Below, piece by piece: positions 36,651 through 46,055 of a stretch of DNA of 64,000 nt. This stretch comes from Bacillota bacterium LX-D. GTDB lineage: Bacteria > Bacillota > DUOV01 > Zhaonellaceae. Numbering within the stretch: the stretch's first letter is position 1; each line of letters starts with the position of its first letter. The stretch is taken from contig JAVLUO010000003.1 of the NCBI GenBank assembly GCA_031628995.1, forward strand, positions 124,001 through 188,000, read 5' to 3'. The notes beneath the pieces are model-generated. The model was not told where the DNA came from and searched no databases. It saw nothing but the letters and a program-made list of their open reading frames with translations. Made by a program: the position numbers and the translations under genes.

Positions 36651-37841
36651 TTACTTTAAGTGGGTTATTTTAGCAATAACATCAACTTCTTCACGGATAT
36701 CTTGGGCTACTTGAGCCAGCTCTTGGCTGATAGTGGAAATTTCCTCCATAGCATTAGTTTGGTTTACGCTGATATTAGCCGTATTCTGGGCCTCTGCTAC
36801 ATTTTCTTCCAGGAGCTGTGATAAATGATCAACACTGACACTGATGTTATCAATCCATTCAATAACTCTATTGATTGCTTTTTCACTGTCCCTTAACTTT
36901 GCATTTGTTTCGTTAGCCTGAGAGGCCACATTATTTACTAATTTAACAATATCGCCTAGACTAGAATTTATTTCTTTCGAGAAAGCCGCACTGCTTTCTG
37001 CCAGCTTACGTACTTCCTCGGCAACAACGGCAAAACCTCTACCATGTTCTCCAGCCCTAGCAGCTTCAATGGCAGCATTTAGAGCCAACAGATTAGTTTG
37101 ATCGGCGATTCCTGTAATTGAATTTACAATATTGCCAATTTCTCCAGCCTTTTTAGATAGCTCACTCATTCCATCTACTGTAGATTTGACAGCATCATTT
37201 AGTGTAGTAACGGATTCTTTAATTTTATCTGAATCCTGGGCTACAGCGCTTGATTCTTGATTTAATTTAACAATTTCTTCTTGGCAAATATTCAAATTGC
37301 TAACTTGTCTTTCTGCTGTATTACTTAAATTACTGCTCATAGCCAATGTTTCCTGACTAGACGCAGCAAATTCCTGGCTTGCAGAGCTGATATGATCTGA
37401 TTGAGCACTAAGTCGGTTCATCATGGCTTTTTCTTCGGAAATATCGCGAACTGTTTCAATTGCGCCAAGGACTTTTCCATCCTCACTGAAATAGGGTGTA
37501 TAGGATGTCAAAGTCTCAAATTTTTTGCCGGCCCTGTTTTTTCTTTCTAAGTATATATCCCAAACAGGTTCTTTACTTTCTTGCAGATGCTTTTGGACAA
37601 TACAGTTTTTACCGCATTTTGTTGAACTAAAAATTCCATAGCATTTCTTTTTTAAAGCCTCTTCTTTAGGACAGCCTGTCAATTTTTCCATAGCAGGAGA
37701 GATTTCAATAATGTTAAAATCCATATCCCGGATAAAATAGGGGTAAGGCATGGCTAATCTTAAACCTTCAGCCCGTAATTGGTCGTCTGTTTTTTTTATT
37801 TTCTCAATATTGCAAACAGTCTGCTTCTTTTTAAACCACAC
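36651..37841 (-). CDS. Soluble PAS-MCP chemoreceptor
   Basis: 396 residues with no membrane helix, so it is cytoplasmic. A PAS domain (about 25-145; [36 protein letters not shown]) contains a Cys cluster ([20 protein letters not shown]) seen in PAS sensors that may bind metal or sense redox. The MCP signalling region (about 170-390) has the tip [20 protein letters not shown] and [21 protein letters not shown] 37841 has a weak AGAGGA-like site upstream. It likely reports redox or metabolic state to CheA. Single gene with its own terminator. Confidence 0.9.
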   Translation of the reverse strand: MWFKKKQTVCNIEKIKKTDDQLRAEGLRLAMPYPYFIRDMDFNIIEISPAMEKLTGCPKEEALKKKCYGIFSSTKCGKNCIVQKHLQESKEPVWDIYLERKNRAGKKFETLTSYTPYFSEDGKVLGAIETVRDISEEKAMMNRLSAQSDHISSASQEFAASSQETLAMSSNLSNTAERQVSNLNICQEEIVKLNQESSAVAQDSDKIKESVTTLNDAVKSTVDGMSELSKKAGEIGNIVNSITGIADQTNLLALNAAIEAARAGEHGRGFAVVAEEVRKLAESSAAFSKEINSSLGDIVKLVNNVASQANETNAKLRDSEKAINRVIEWIDNISVSVDHLSQLLEENVAEAQNTANISVNQTNAMEEISTISQELAQVAQDIREEVDVIAKITHLK

Positions 37842-38070
37842 GTAGGAAGACCCCCGTTCCTCTATAAGAATACTATTAATTTAATCTTAAGATAAAAAAA
37901 CTAAAGTTACAAGGAAAATATCTACAGTTCTTAGCGTTATTAACATTGTTTTGGCACTGCTTTATAAGTTACCTAAATTTTGAAACTTTATAAAAAAACA
38001 GATAAAAATATGTACAAAGAAAAACTAGTTCATCGTCAAAGCACCCGCAATTTGCCTTACGGGAGTTTAA
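37842..38070. other. AT-rich leader of the soluble chemoreceptor gene
   Basis: It contains the start region of the 36651-37841 gene and a small CCCG...CGGG hairpin at 38044-38063. I compared it with c-di-GMP and other common riboswitch cores and found no match. Confidence 0.35.
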
Positions 38071-38124
38071 ACTAACCTGGCGTTTAACTCTCCTTAAAGG
38101 GGAGAGGAACTGCGCCAAGTTAGT
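38071..38124 (-). terminator. Structured hairpin behind the RND transporter gene
   Basis: Three stacked stems, ACTAAC/GTTAGT, TGGCG/CGCCA and CTCTCC/GGAGAG, form one long interrupted hairpin starting 11 bases after the stop of the RND gene. The tail is only weakly T-rich. It could be a terminator or a structured RNA element. Confidence 0.5.
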
Positions 38125-38135
38125 CAGTTAAATAG

Positions 38136-41100
38136 CTATAAATCTGTAGTTACATTTTGGGGTTGAGACTTGAAAAACCTCTTTTTTAAGTTAATAAATT
38201 TCTTTTTCAGCTTAATCCCTATATCATCAAACAATGTATAAACTACAGGAATTAAAACTAAGGTAATTAAGGTAGAAAGAGTCAAACCGAAGGCAATGAC
38301 CACAGCCATAGGAGCCTGGGCTTCGGCACCTTCACCGGTTCCAAAAGCCATAGGGAGAATTGCTAGTACTGTAGTCAAAGCCGTCATTAGAATTGGTCTC
38401 AGCCGCACAGGACCAGCTTGCAGTACTGCTTGGTCTCTCTCTGTACCTTGTTTACGCAGAGTGTTGATATAATCTACTAAAACAATTCCGTTATTCATCA
38501 CAATACCTACCAGCATAATAGCTCCGATAAAGGCCGGAACACTTAAGGGGTGCCCTGTCAGACCTAGTCCGAAAATTACCCCAATAAATGTTGGCGGCAG
38601 GGAAAACATAATTACAAAGGGCTGGAACAGAGACTCGAATTGAGCCGCCATAACCATAAAGATTAACACTACTGATAAAAGCAAGGCAGACGCTAGGCTG
38701 GCAAAGGATTCAGCCATATCTTTTGCCTCCCCGCCAAATTCAATGGAATACCCTTCGGGCAAAGGAAATTTATTTAACTTAGCTTGGATCTCTTTATTAA
38801 TACTGCCTAAATCTCTCCCGGAGATATCCGCTGTAATATTTACTTCCCTATTTTGATTGGCCCTATTAATTTCCACCGGCGCTTCTCCAGTTTGAATCTC
38901 AGCAACAACTGAGAGAGGTACTCTAGCGCCAGTTGCTGAGACTATGGTTAAATCTTTAATGGTATCTTCAGTATTATTGGTGTTACCTAAAGTTTGCAAA
39001 CGGATATCTACCTCATCATCTCCCGTCCGCATGCGGCTAACAATTTGACCATCATAAGCAATACGCACTGCGGAAAGGACCTGGGAAGCCGATAAGCCGT
39101 AACGAGCTGCTTCTTCTCGATTGACGACAATTTGTACTTCTGAACTAGATTCTTTTAAGGAGTTCTCTACATTCCTGGTTCCGGGAACTTTTTTGACGTT
39201 CTCTACCATTATGTCTCCTAATTCCTTAAGTACATCTAGATCATCGCCCCGAATGGAAATATCAATGGGGCTGCCGCCGCCCATAGATGTCTCAGCAGCT
39301 GAAATAGTAATATTTCCCCCAGGAATATTAGCTACAACTTTATGCATCATTTCCACTGCTTCATCTGTAGTGATGGTGCGTTGATCTTGGGGAACCAGCT
39401 TGATTTGCAAATCAGCCTTATTTCCAGAGGTACTGCCTAAAAAGGACAACTGCCCTGAACCTACAGTGGAAGAAATTAAATCAATATTGTCTTTCAATTT
39501 TTCTTGGGCAACTGCTTCTAAATCAGCTGCCACTTTTCCTGTTTCCTCCAGCTTAGTACCTGCAGGCATTTCTACACTAATATTCATTTGCCCCTGGTCC
39601 ATAGAAGGAATAAATTCTGTCCCAATTAAAGGAGTAGCCGCAATGCTTAGGACTAAGAGTACTACGGTCAAGCCAATAACTGTCACCCGATGTTTTAAAG
39701 CCCACCCTAAAATATGTCCATAAATTATAGTTAGTTTGTGAATGGCTTTGCCAAACAGAGTTAAAGGATTCAAAGTTCTACCTTGAGGCAAATCCTCCCC
39801 TATCAGGCGAACATTTTTCAATAATCGGGATGACAGCATAGGTACTAAAGTTAAGGAAGCAAATAAAGCTGCTAGATGGGAAAAACTTACTGTTAATGCC
39901 ATAGGCTTAAACAGAATACCCGCTAAACCCTCAACGAAAACGATTGGTAAAAAGACCACCACCTGAGCTCCCGCTGAAGCTACTACAGCATTTCCTACTT
40001 CAGCTGTTCCCAGCTTGGTTGCTTCAATTAAACCATAGCCGTTTTGCCTATACCGGTAGATACTTTCCAGAACAACAACAGAAAAGTCAATTAAAGAACC
40101 TAACCCTAGTGCTAAACCTCCCAGGGACAGTAGGTTAATAGTTTGATTGCCGAAATACATTAGAGTAAAGGTAGCAATAATTGAGACAGGAATAACTAAG
40201 CCAACAATAATGGTGCTGCGCATATTCCGCAAAAAGAGGAATAAAACAATTACACCAATTAAACCGCCTAGGACACCGTGTTCAACTACAGTATTAACTG
40301 AATCCTGAATGTATTTAGACGTATCTACAATAGTTTCAATTTTTGTTCCCGACGGCAACGTTTTATTCAGCTGCTCTACTTCTTTTTTCAAGCCATGGGC
40401 TACTTCAATGGTATTGGAGCCGGTAGCTTTCATTACACTTAAGCCTATAGTTCTTTTGCCATTGACATAGCTATAACTTGTGTCTTCTTTATAATCATCT
40501 TTAATTTGAGCAATATCTCGTAAGGCAACTACTTCCCGACTGCCTGGCAGGCTAATTTGAATATTTTCCAACTGAGCTACAGTAGCGTATTCCCCATTTA
40601 CCCGGATAGTTGTTTCCTGGGATCCTTTATTCACACTACCTGCCGTACCTGTAACATTGTCACTGGAAATTGCCTGCATAATTTGGACGGTGCTTAAGCC
40701 ATAGGCTTCTAATTTCGCTTTATCAAGCTCTATTTTAATTTCCCTTTCCTTTCCGCCGGTGACGGAAACCGAGGCAACTCCATCAATTCTTTCAAGGGCT
40801 GGCTTAATTGTATCTTCAGCAATCTTTTTCAGCTTGACAACATTGTCAGTTCCAGTAATAGAATAAGTTAAAATGGGTGTTTGGTTAATATCGATCTTAA
40901 TAACCTGAGGTGAATCTGCATCATCGGGCAGATAATTTCTGATCATTTCAAGTTTTTCTCTGAGGCCTACATTAGCATTGTCTATATCCGTACCCCAGTT
41001 AAATTGCACAATGACTAAGGAATTTCCTGTGCTTGAAATAGATTGAATCTCTTTAACATTGCCTGCTGTAGCTACAATTGCTTCTAAAGGCTTAGTAATC

Positions 41101-41285
41101 ATTTTTTCCACTTCCGCCGGAGAAGCCCCTGAATAAGAAGTAGAGATTACGGAAACAGGTATTTCCATATCAGGGTACAAATCAATAGGTAAGCGGGGAA
41201 GTGAAAATAAGCCTATGATTAGCACAGCAATAATTAACATGGAAATAGCTACAGGGCGGTCAACAGAAAAATCTGCAATTTTCAC
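38136..41285 (-). CDS. RND family efflux transporter (HAE1/AcrB-like)
   Basis: 1049 residues, full length. Twelve membrane helices in the RND arrangement: one at the N-terminus (PVAISMLIIAVLIIGLFSLP), then two groups of five plus one around the two large outer loops. LPIDLYPDMEIPVSVISTSY, GASPAEVEKMITKPLEAI and the helix-4 Asp region (GLGSLIDFSVVVLESIYRY) match. It uses the proton gradient to expel drugs or lipophilic compounds. No outer-membrane partner is encoded, as in other monoderm RND pairs. The start is adjacent to the adaptor stop. Confidence 0.94.
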   Translation of the reverse strand: MKIADFSVDRPVAISMLIIAVLIIGLFSLPRLPIDLYPDMEIPVSVISTSYSGASPAEVEKMITKPLEAIVATAGNVKEIQSISSTGNSLVIVQFNWGTDIDNANVGLREKLEMIRNYLPDDADSPQVIKIDINQTPILTYSITGTDNVVKLKKIAEDTIKPALERIDGVASVSVTGGKEREIKIELDKAKLEAYGLSTVQIMQAISSDNVTGTAGSVNKGSQETTIRVNGEYATVAQLENIQISLPGSREVVALRDIAQIKDDYKEDTSYSYVNGKRTIGLSVMKATGSNTIEVAHGLKKEVEQLNKTLPSGTKIETIVDTSKYIQDSVNTVVEHGVLGGLIGVIVLFLFLRNMRSTIIVGLVIPVSIIATFTLMYFGNQTINLLSLGGLALGLGSLIDFSVVVLESIYRYRQNGYGLIEATKLGTAEVGNAVVASAGAQVVVFLPIVFVEGLAGILFKPMALTVSFSHLAALFASLTLVPMLSSRLLKNVRLIGEDLPQGRTLNPLTLFGKAIHKLTIIYGHILGWALKHRVTVIGLTVVLLVLSIAATPLIGTEFIPSMDQGQMNISVEMPAGTKLEETGKVAADLEAVAQEKLKDNIDLISSTVGSGQLSFLGSTSGNKADLQIKLVPQDQRTITTDEAVEMMHKVVANIPGGNITISAAETSMGGGSPIDISIRGDDLDVLKELGDIMVENVKKVPGTRNVENSLKESSSEVQIVVNREEAARYGLSASQVLSAVRIAYDGQIVSRMRTGDDEVDIRLQTLGNTNNTEDTIKDLTIVSATGARVPLSVVAEIQTGEAPVEINRANQNREVNITADISGRDLGSINKEIQAKLNKFPLPEGYSIEFGGEAKDMAESFASLASALLLSVVLIFMVMAAQFESLFQPFVIMFSLPPTFIGVIFGLGLTGHPLSVPAFIGAIMLVGIVMNNGIVLVDYINTLRKQGTERDQAVLQAGPVRLRPILMTALTTVLAILPMAFGTGEGAEAQAPMAVVIAFGLTLSTLITLVLIPVVYTLFDDIGIKLKKKFINLKKRFFKSQPQNVTTDL

Positions 41286-42413
41286 TTAGCTATTCCCTCC
41301 ATTTTGTTTTACAACTTTAACCTTTTGTCCGTCTGCCACTAATCGATTTCCTTTGACAATGACAGTTTGTCCTTTTTTAAGCCCCTGTTTAATTTCTGTT
41401 AGCTTCCCTGAAGACATGCCAACTTTAACGGAAATTTCTTTGGCTTTTCCCTTTTCCAGCAGAAAGACATAATTCATTCCATCACGTTCTAAAAGTGCAT
41501 CAGTTGGTAAAACTAAAGCACCTTTAATAACTCCCGTCTGTAATGTTAAACGTGCTATCATCCCCGGCTTAAGCTTTCCATCTTGATTAGGAAGTTTTAT
41601 TTCTACAGCAAAAGCGTGAGTAGATTCATCCGCCTGGGGTGCAACGGAAATAATAGTGCCTGTAATTTTTTTGTTTAGAGACTCAACTGTTACAGGTACT
41701 TTCGTTCCTACTTTCATGGCGCTAATTACATTTTCCGAAACATTTACTTGAACTTTTGTTTCAGCAATTTGCACAATTTTAATAGGCGCAGCCTGAGAAC
41801 TAGTAATTTCTCCGACTTCCGCATCAACAGCTGCCACTACCCCACTGCCAGGAGCAGTAACGATGGCATTTTGATAACTATCTTGGGCAGAATTAACTGC
41901 GGCCTGGGACTGGGCAACTTGGGCCTCTGCCATTTTTAAACTAGCCTGAGCATTCAACAGTTGGCTTTCTGCCTGATCGTATTCAGCTTTAGATAAAGCC
42001 TGATTTTCATATAATTCCTTGGAACGACTGTAGTTCAGCTTAGCATCTATCACGCCCCTTTGGGCTTTGAGTAAATTGGCTTGGTTTACAGCCACAGCTG
42101 CCTCTGCTTGCTTAACAGCATTTTGGGCATCAGTAGCTTCTAGTTCAAATAAAACTTGTCCTGCATGAACCTTGTCCCCAACTTTTACGTACAGTGCCTT
42201 TATTTTTCCCCCTACTTTAGGCGCAACGGAAACTTCAGTTAGTGCCTTAATTTCTCCTGAAGTTTCTAAAGTTTGGACCAAATCCTTATTTGCAGCTGAA
42301 ACTGTTTCCACAGGCAGCAAACTTTCCTCAATTGTTTCCTGTTTCTTGCCACAGCCTGTTAAAGTGCCCATGATTAATAAAAAGACACATATTAAGGTAG
42401 TAACCTTTTTCAA
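41286..42413 (-). CDS. RND efflux adaptor (membrane fusion) lipoprotein
   Basis: 375 residues. The signal peptide ends in lipobox GTLTGC (Cys21). HlyD-type layout: beta-barrel/lipoyl start (EVSVAPKVGGKIKALYVKVG), a long alpha hairpin (about 100-180; ANLLKAQRGVIDAKLNYSR, AQVAQSQAAVNSAQDSYQ), the second lipoyl half (IVTAPGSGVVAAVDAEVGE) and a C-terminal beta domain. It bridges the pump to the cell envelope. It sits between the TetR regulator and the RND gene in one operon. Confidence 0.92.
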   Translation of the reverse strand: MKKVTTLICVFLLIMGTLTGCGKKQETIEESLLPVETVSAANKDLVQTLETSGEIKALTEVSVAPKVGGKIKALYVKVGDKVHAGQVLFELEATDAQNAVKQAEAAVAVNQANLLKAQRGVIDAKLNYSRSKELYENQALSKAEYDQAESQLLNAQASLKMAEAQVAQSQAAVNSAQDSYQNAIVTAPGSGVVAAVDAEVGEITSSQAAPIKIVQIAETKVQVNVSENVISAMKVGTKVPVTVESLNKKITGTIISVAPQADESTHAFAVEIKLPNQDGKLKPGMIARLTLQTGVIKGALVLPTDALLERDGMNYVFLLEKGKAKEISVKVGMSSGKLTEIKQGLKKGQTVIVKGNRLVADGQKVKVVKQNGGNS

Positions 42414-42433
42414 AAAAGCTCCCCTCCAACAAG

Positions 42434-43015
42434 TTATTTTTGTTTATTAAGTACACCATGCAAAAAAATATCCAGTGCTGTTTGACAAGTTTTTGCTAAC
42501 ACCTCTTTATCCTTAAATATTAGCCAGTGTCTGCCAATACCATCTAAGATACTGCTTAAAACATAAGCAGTCAATTTAGGATCTAGGGCTCTTAATTCTC
42601 CCCGGGCAAAGGCAGCTTCAAATTCAGCTGCCTGCATTGCTAAGGCTTGAGAATAATACTTGGTCATTTTGTCTATGGCTTCCTGGCTATTAGCCTGCAA
42701 AAGGAATTCCACAAACAACATAAAAATGGAAGCGTCTATTCGCTTCATAAAGTGTTCACAGTACTGCGTAACCTTTTGAACAGTGGAGACATTCTCCTCT
42801 GTAATCTTTTTAAATTCTGCCATCCAATCAGCAAACCACCGCTCTACTAAATACCAGAAAATATCTTCTTTGCTGGCGAAGTACCAGTAAATTCCTCCTT
42901 TACTTACTCCCGAAACTCTAACTATCTCATCAACAGTTGTTTTACTATATCCAGATGCTAAAAAACAGGATAAAGCTACATCTGCAATTAAATCCTTTTT
43001 CGTTCCTTTAGACAT
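42434..43015 (-). CDS. TetR family transcriptional regulator
   Basis: 193 residues. The N-terminal helix-turn-helix is typical (IADVALSCFLASGYSKTTVD, VSGVSKGGIYWYFASKEDIF). The C-terminal ligand domain is helical. It heads the operon with the adaptor and RND pump, and a perfect palindrome covers its transcription start, so it is inferred to repress the pump genes and to release them on binding a drug. ATG 43015 follows GGGAGGG. Confidence 0.93.
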   Translation of the reverse strand: MSKGTKKDLIADVALSCFLASGYSKTTVDEIVRVSGVSKGGIYWYFASKEDIFWYLVERWFADWMAEFKKITEENVSTVQKVTQYCEHFMKRIDASIFMLFVEFLLQANSQEAIDKMTKYYSQALAMQAAEFEAAFARGELRALDPKLTAYVLSSILDGIGRHWLIFKDKEVLAKTCQTALDIFLHGVLNKQK

Positions 43016-43029
43016 TTAACCCTCCCTTT

Positions 43030-43080
43030 ACAGACCAATCGGTCTGTGTTCATTATATTTTTTGCCTAGAATAATGTCAA
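43030..43080 (-). promoter_or_regulatory. Consensus promoter and TetR operator of the RND operon
   Basis: TTGACA (complement of 43075-43080), a 17-bp spacer and TATAAT (complement of 43052-43057) are both exact consensus. ACAGACC-AATC-GGTCTGT (43030-43047), a perfect 7-bp inverted repeat, covers the start site and is the expected operator. Confidence 0.88.
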
Positions 43081-43229
43081 TATTTTCTTAGGACACTAGC
43101 AGGGCCAAATCCTGTCTAAAATTAGTTTACGCTCTAAGTTAAGTAAGGTATAATTTTTACCAACTATTTTATTAATTGTTTAATAATATGCAGAATGGGT
43201 AAGCTTACAATCAGAAAGGGAGTGAAAAA

Positions 43230-44612
43230 ATGCAGCTGCCACCTTTATACTTAGAGCGGATGGCCAGGGAACTGGGCAATGCTTTTCCACAATTTTTGCA
43301 CAGCTATGCTGAACCTCATACTGCAGGACTATGTGCTAACAGTTTAAAAATTTCCCCGTCCCTTTTGCCAGAACTTCTCCCTTTTATCAATGAAGTAATA
43401 CCCTGGTGCAAAGCTGGATTTTATTATAACAACCACATAAATAGACCTGCCAAATCACCTTATTATTATGCAGGCCTTTATTATATTCAAGAGCCTAGCG
43501 CTATGCTTCCTGCTGAACTATTGGGACCTAGCCCTGGAGAGCGGGTACTTGATTTATGTGCAGCCCCAGGGGGTAAAACACTGCAGCTAGCGGCCCAGCT
43601 AAAAAGAGAAGGTCTTTTAGTAGCTAATGATATCCACCCTCAAAGGGCTAAAGTTTTGCTTAAAAATTTAGAGCGTTATGGCGTAGTTAACTCCATAGTC
43701 TGCAACGAAACTCCTAGCCGCTTGGCCCAATTTTTCCCCCGGTTTTTTAATAAAGTTTTAGTTGATGCTCCTTGCTCTGGAGAAGGAATGTTTCGCAAAG
43801 AGCCGGATATGGCGAAGCACTGGAACCGGCAGGAGGTGGCAAAGTATGTGTCCTGGCAGAGGGAAATTTTAGAGGTAGTTCCCCAATTGCTTAGTCCTGG
43901 GGGTGAGATAGTCTATTCAACTTGTACTTTTAATCGAGAAGAAAATGAGGAACAGATAGCCCGTTTTTTAGCCGCCCATCCGGAGTTTAAGCTTTTAGAA
44001 CTTAAAAGGCTTTGGCCCCATGAAGTCAAAGGCGAAGGACATTTTGCTGCCAAAATTAAGCATACTTCGCCTTCTGAAGCAGTGCCTCAGCAAAAGCGAT
44101 ATCAGAAACAAGAAACCATATCCAATCTCTCAGCAACTGCTGAAGCAGCTGTGGAGGAATTTTCCCAGCAAGTCTGGTCCAATCCTTTGGATTGGCAGAA
44201 CTGGCTGCCGGATAATGGAGTACTTATAGAAAGAGCCGGGCACATACTGTGGGAAAGCTCTCTCCTGCCTTTTTGGAAAGGCTTAAAAGTACTTCGTTCC
44301 GGCTGGCTCTTAGGTACAGTAGAAAAAGGACGCTTTCGGCCATCTCCTGCTTTTGCTTTAGGGCTGCCTAAAGAAGCAGTCACTTTAGCTAAACAAAAGC
44401 TGGATTTAAACGCCCAAGATGAGGCACAAAATGCCTTAGCAATCCGCTACTTGCGAGGGGAGACCATTCAAATCGAAGGCCAAGAATGGCCCAAAGGCTG
44501 GCATCTAGTAGCTGTAAATAGTTATCCTCTGGGCTGGGCTAAAGGACCTGGGGACTGGTTGAAAAATGGCTTCCCCCCTGGCTGGCGCTGGCTAGATGGT
44601 GAAGCAGAATAG
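43230..44612 (+). CDS. rsmF: 16S rRNA cytosine-C5 methyltransferase, RsmF-like
   Basis: 460 residues. The N-terminal part is followed by a RsmB/Nop2 methyltransferase domain: SAM motif I VLDLCAAPGGKTLQLA, motif IV VDAPCSGEGMFRKEPD with catalytic Cys, and motif VI VYSTCTFNREENEEQIARF with the second Cys. The C-terminal RsmF extension (about 330-460; VLRSGWLLGTVEKGRFRPSP, RYLRGETIQIEGQEWPKGWH) is complete. It methylates a cytosine in 16S rRNA or possibly tRNA. ATG 43230 follows GAAAGGGAG. The pseudouridine synthase follows 12 bp later. Confidence 0.93.
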   Translation: MQLPPLYLERMARELGNAFPQFLHSYAEPHTAGLCANSLKISPSLLPELLPFINEVIPWCKAGFYYNNHINRPAKSPYYYAGLYYIQEPSAMLPAELLGPSPGERVLDLCAAPGGKTLQLAAQLKREGLLVANDIHPQRAKVLLKNLERYGVVNSIVCNETPSRLAQFFPRFFNKVLVDAPCSGEGMFRKEPDMAKHWNRQEVAKYVSWQREILEVVPQLLSPGGEIVYSTCTFNREENEEQIARFLAAHPEFKLLELKRLWPHEVKGEGHFAAKIKHTSPSEAVPQQKRYQKQETISNLSATAEAAVEEFSQQVWSNPLDWQNWLPDNGVLIERAGHILWESSLLPFWKGLKVLRSGWLLGTVEKGRFRPSPAFALGLPKEAVTLAKQKLDLNAQDEAQNALAIRYLRGETIQIEGQEWPKGWHLVAVNSYPLGWAKGPGDWLKNGFPPGWRWLDGEAE

Positions 44613-44624
44613 AGGTGAAAACTA

Positions 44625-45353
44625 ATGGGGAAAGAAAAGCAGCGCTTAGATAAAATATTAGCCCACATGGGTCTAGGCACTCGTAAAGAAATTAAGCAAC
44701 TGGTAAGAAGAAAACAAGTGCAAGTTAACGGTGAATTAGTTAAAGATCCAGGGCATTATGTCTATCCAGAACAAGATTTAATTGAAGTAAATGGAGAACA
44801 AATCCACTACCGGGAATACATTTATATAATGCTCAATAAACCCCAAGGTTTTTTATCTGCTACAGAAGATAGCAAAGATAAAACAGTCGTGGAACTTCTT
44901 GCTCCCAGTTACCAAGTATTTCAACCCTTTCCCGTAGGGCGTTTAGATAAAGATACGGAAGGTTTACTGATCCTAACTAATGATGGGCAGCTAGCCCACC
45001 GGCTTTTAGCTCCCAAAAGACATGTGCCCAAAACTTATTTGGCTAGGGTGGATGGGGTAGTAACTGCCTCTGACCAAGAACAGTTTCGCCAGGGGGTAGT
45101 GTTAGATGATGGCTGCCAGACCCTCCCTGCCCAATTAAAAATAAAGAGTTCTTCTGCAGAATCGGAAATTGAACTAATTATTTATGAAGGAAAATACCAT
45201 CAAGTTAAGCGCATGTTTGCAGCTGTAGGCAAAAAAGTTACTTATCTAAAAAGAATTGCCATGGGTCCCTTATCCTTAGACCCCACCCTAAAATTAGGAG
45301 CATACCGGGAGTTAACTGAGGAAGAAGTAAAGTTGTTGCAAGGCCCTAGTTAA
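44625..45353 (+). CDS. rsuA: 16S rRNA pseudouridine synthase, RsuA family
   Basis: 242 residues. The N-terminal S4 RNA-binding domain (RLDKILAHMGLGTRKEIKQL) precedes the catalytic domain with motif PVGRLDKDTEGLLILTNDGQ, whose Asp is the nucleophile, then YHQVKRMFAAVGKKVTYLKR. It isomerises a uridine in 16S rRNA. Cotranscribed with rsmF. Ribosome site AGAGGTG. A terminator follows. Confidence 0.93.
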   Translation: MGKEKQRLDKILAHMGLGTRKEIKQLVRRKQVQVNGELVKDPGHYVYPEQDLIEVNGEQIHYREYIYIMLNKPQGFLSATEDSKDKTVVELLAPSYQVFQPFPVGRLDKDTEGLLILTNDGQLAHRLLAPKRHVPKTYLARVDGVVTASDQEQFRQGVVLDDGCQTLPAQLKIKSSSAESEIELIIYEGKYHQVKRMFAAVGKKVTYLKRIAMGPLSLDPTLKLGAYRELTEEEVKLLQGPS

Positions 45354-45385
45354 AAAAGTGCTTAATCAATTGGTTACCAAACACT

Positions 45386-45429
45386 AACAGGCAATAAGCT
45401 ATTTATTCCTAAATAACTAATTGCCTGTT
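45386..45429 (+). terminator. Terminator-like hairpin after rsuA
   Basis: AACAGGCAAT and ATTGCCTGTT form a 10-bp stem closing a long AT-rich loop with an inner stem. The T tail is weak. It may serve both strands, since it also lies behind the carbonic anhydrase remnant. Confidence 0.6.
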
Positions 45430-45468
45430 AATTTCCAGTATATTTAGCAGTTAAATACTAACTTAGTG

Positions 45469-45572
45469 CTAGCAATTATATCCATTCACAAGGACATCTA
45501 CTTTTCCTGTATGGGGATCAAAGATTAAGCCATGGACAGGTACATCCTTTGGAATTAGTGGATTGCTCAACA
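45469..45572 (-). pseudogene. Carbonic anhydrase, C-terminal remnant
   Basis: About 34 codons on the minus strand read LLSNPLIPKDVPVHGLIFDP and HTGKVDVLVNGYNC, then stop. This is the conserved C-terminal tail of beta-class carbonic anhydrases. The zinc-binding part is absent: upstream the frame runs into ybaK, which uses another frame. The gene was therefore cut down to its last tenth, probably by a deletion that joined it to ybaK. Confidence 0.75.
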
Positions 45573-45575
45573 GCT

Positions 45576-46055
45576 TTATTTTGTAATTAGATTCGCAAAC
45601 TTAGCACCAGTAATTTCCCCTAATTTAGTTGTTTCCAGTTTAATCTGCACGCCGATTTTACCGCCGCTGACGATAATTTTTTCATTTTCTAAAGCGCTGT
45701 TATCTATAAAAGTTTGGTATTTTTTTTTCATTCCTATAGGAGAACAGCCGCCCCGAACATAACCTGTCCACTTGAGAATATCCTTCACATGGATCATTTC
45801 CACCTTTTTTTCCCCAGCCGCCTTGGCAGCCTTTTTTAAATCCAAATTTTCCTGAACAGGAATGACAAATACATAAATATTTTTGCTATTGCCCTGAGTT
45901 ACTAGAGTCTTAAAAACAGTTTTAGGATCTTGCCCTATTTTTTCAGCAACGGAAATACCGTCGATTTGGCCGTCCTTAGCATCATAAGTAAAAAATTCGT
46001 AAGTAATTTTCTTTTGCTCTAAAATCCGCATAGCATTAGTTTTTGGATTAGACAT
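45576..46055 (-). CDS. ybaK: Cys-tRNA(Pro)/Cys-tRNA deacylase YbaK
   Basis: 159 residues, normal for YbaK/EbsC. It trims mischarged Cys from tRNA-Pro. Family motifs: KTNAMRILEQKKITYEFFTY, DGISVAEKIGQDPKTVFKTL (with the conserved Lys of the active site region), RGGCSPIGMKKKYQTFID and the Gly-rich GGKIGVQIKL. ATG 46055 lies after GGGGAAAGGAG. The gene is flanked on both sides by gene remnants. Confidence 0.93.
   Translation of the reverse strand: MSNPKTNAMRILEQKKITYEFFTYDAKDGQIDGISVAEKIGQDPKTVFKTLVTQGNSKNIYVFVIPVQENLDLKKAAKAAGEKKVEMIHVKDILKWTGYVRGGCSPIGMKKKYQTFIDNSALENEKIIVSGGKIGVQIKLETTKLGEITGAKFANLITK

Noticed and set aside
38041-38130. Considered as a c-di-GMP or other known riboswitch
   Set aside because: The conserved cores of common riboswitches are absent; only the pairing is supported.
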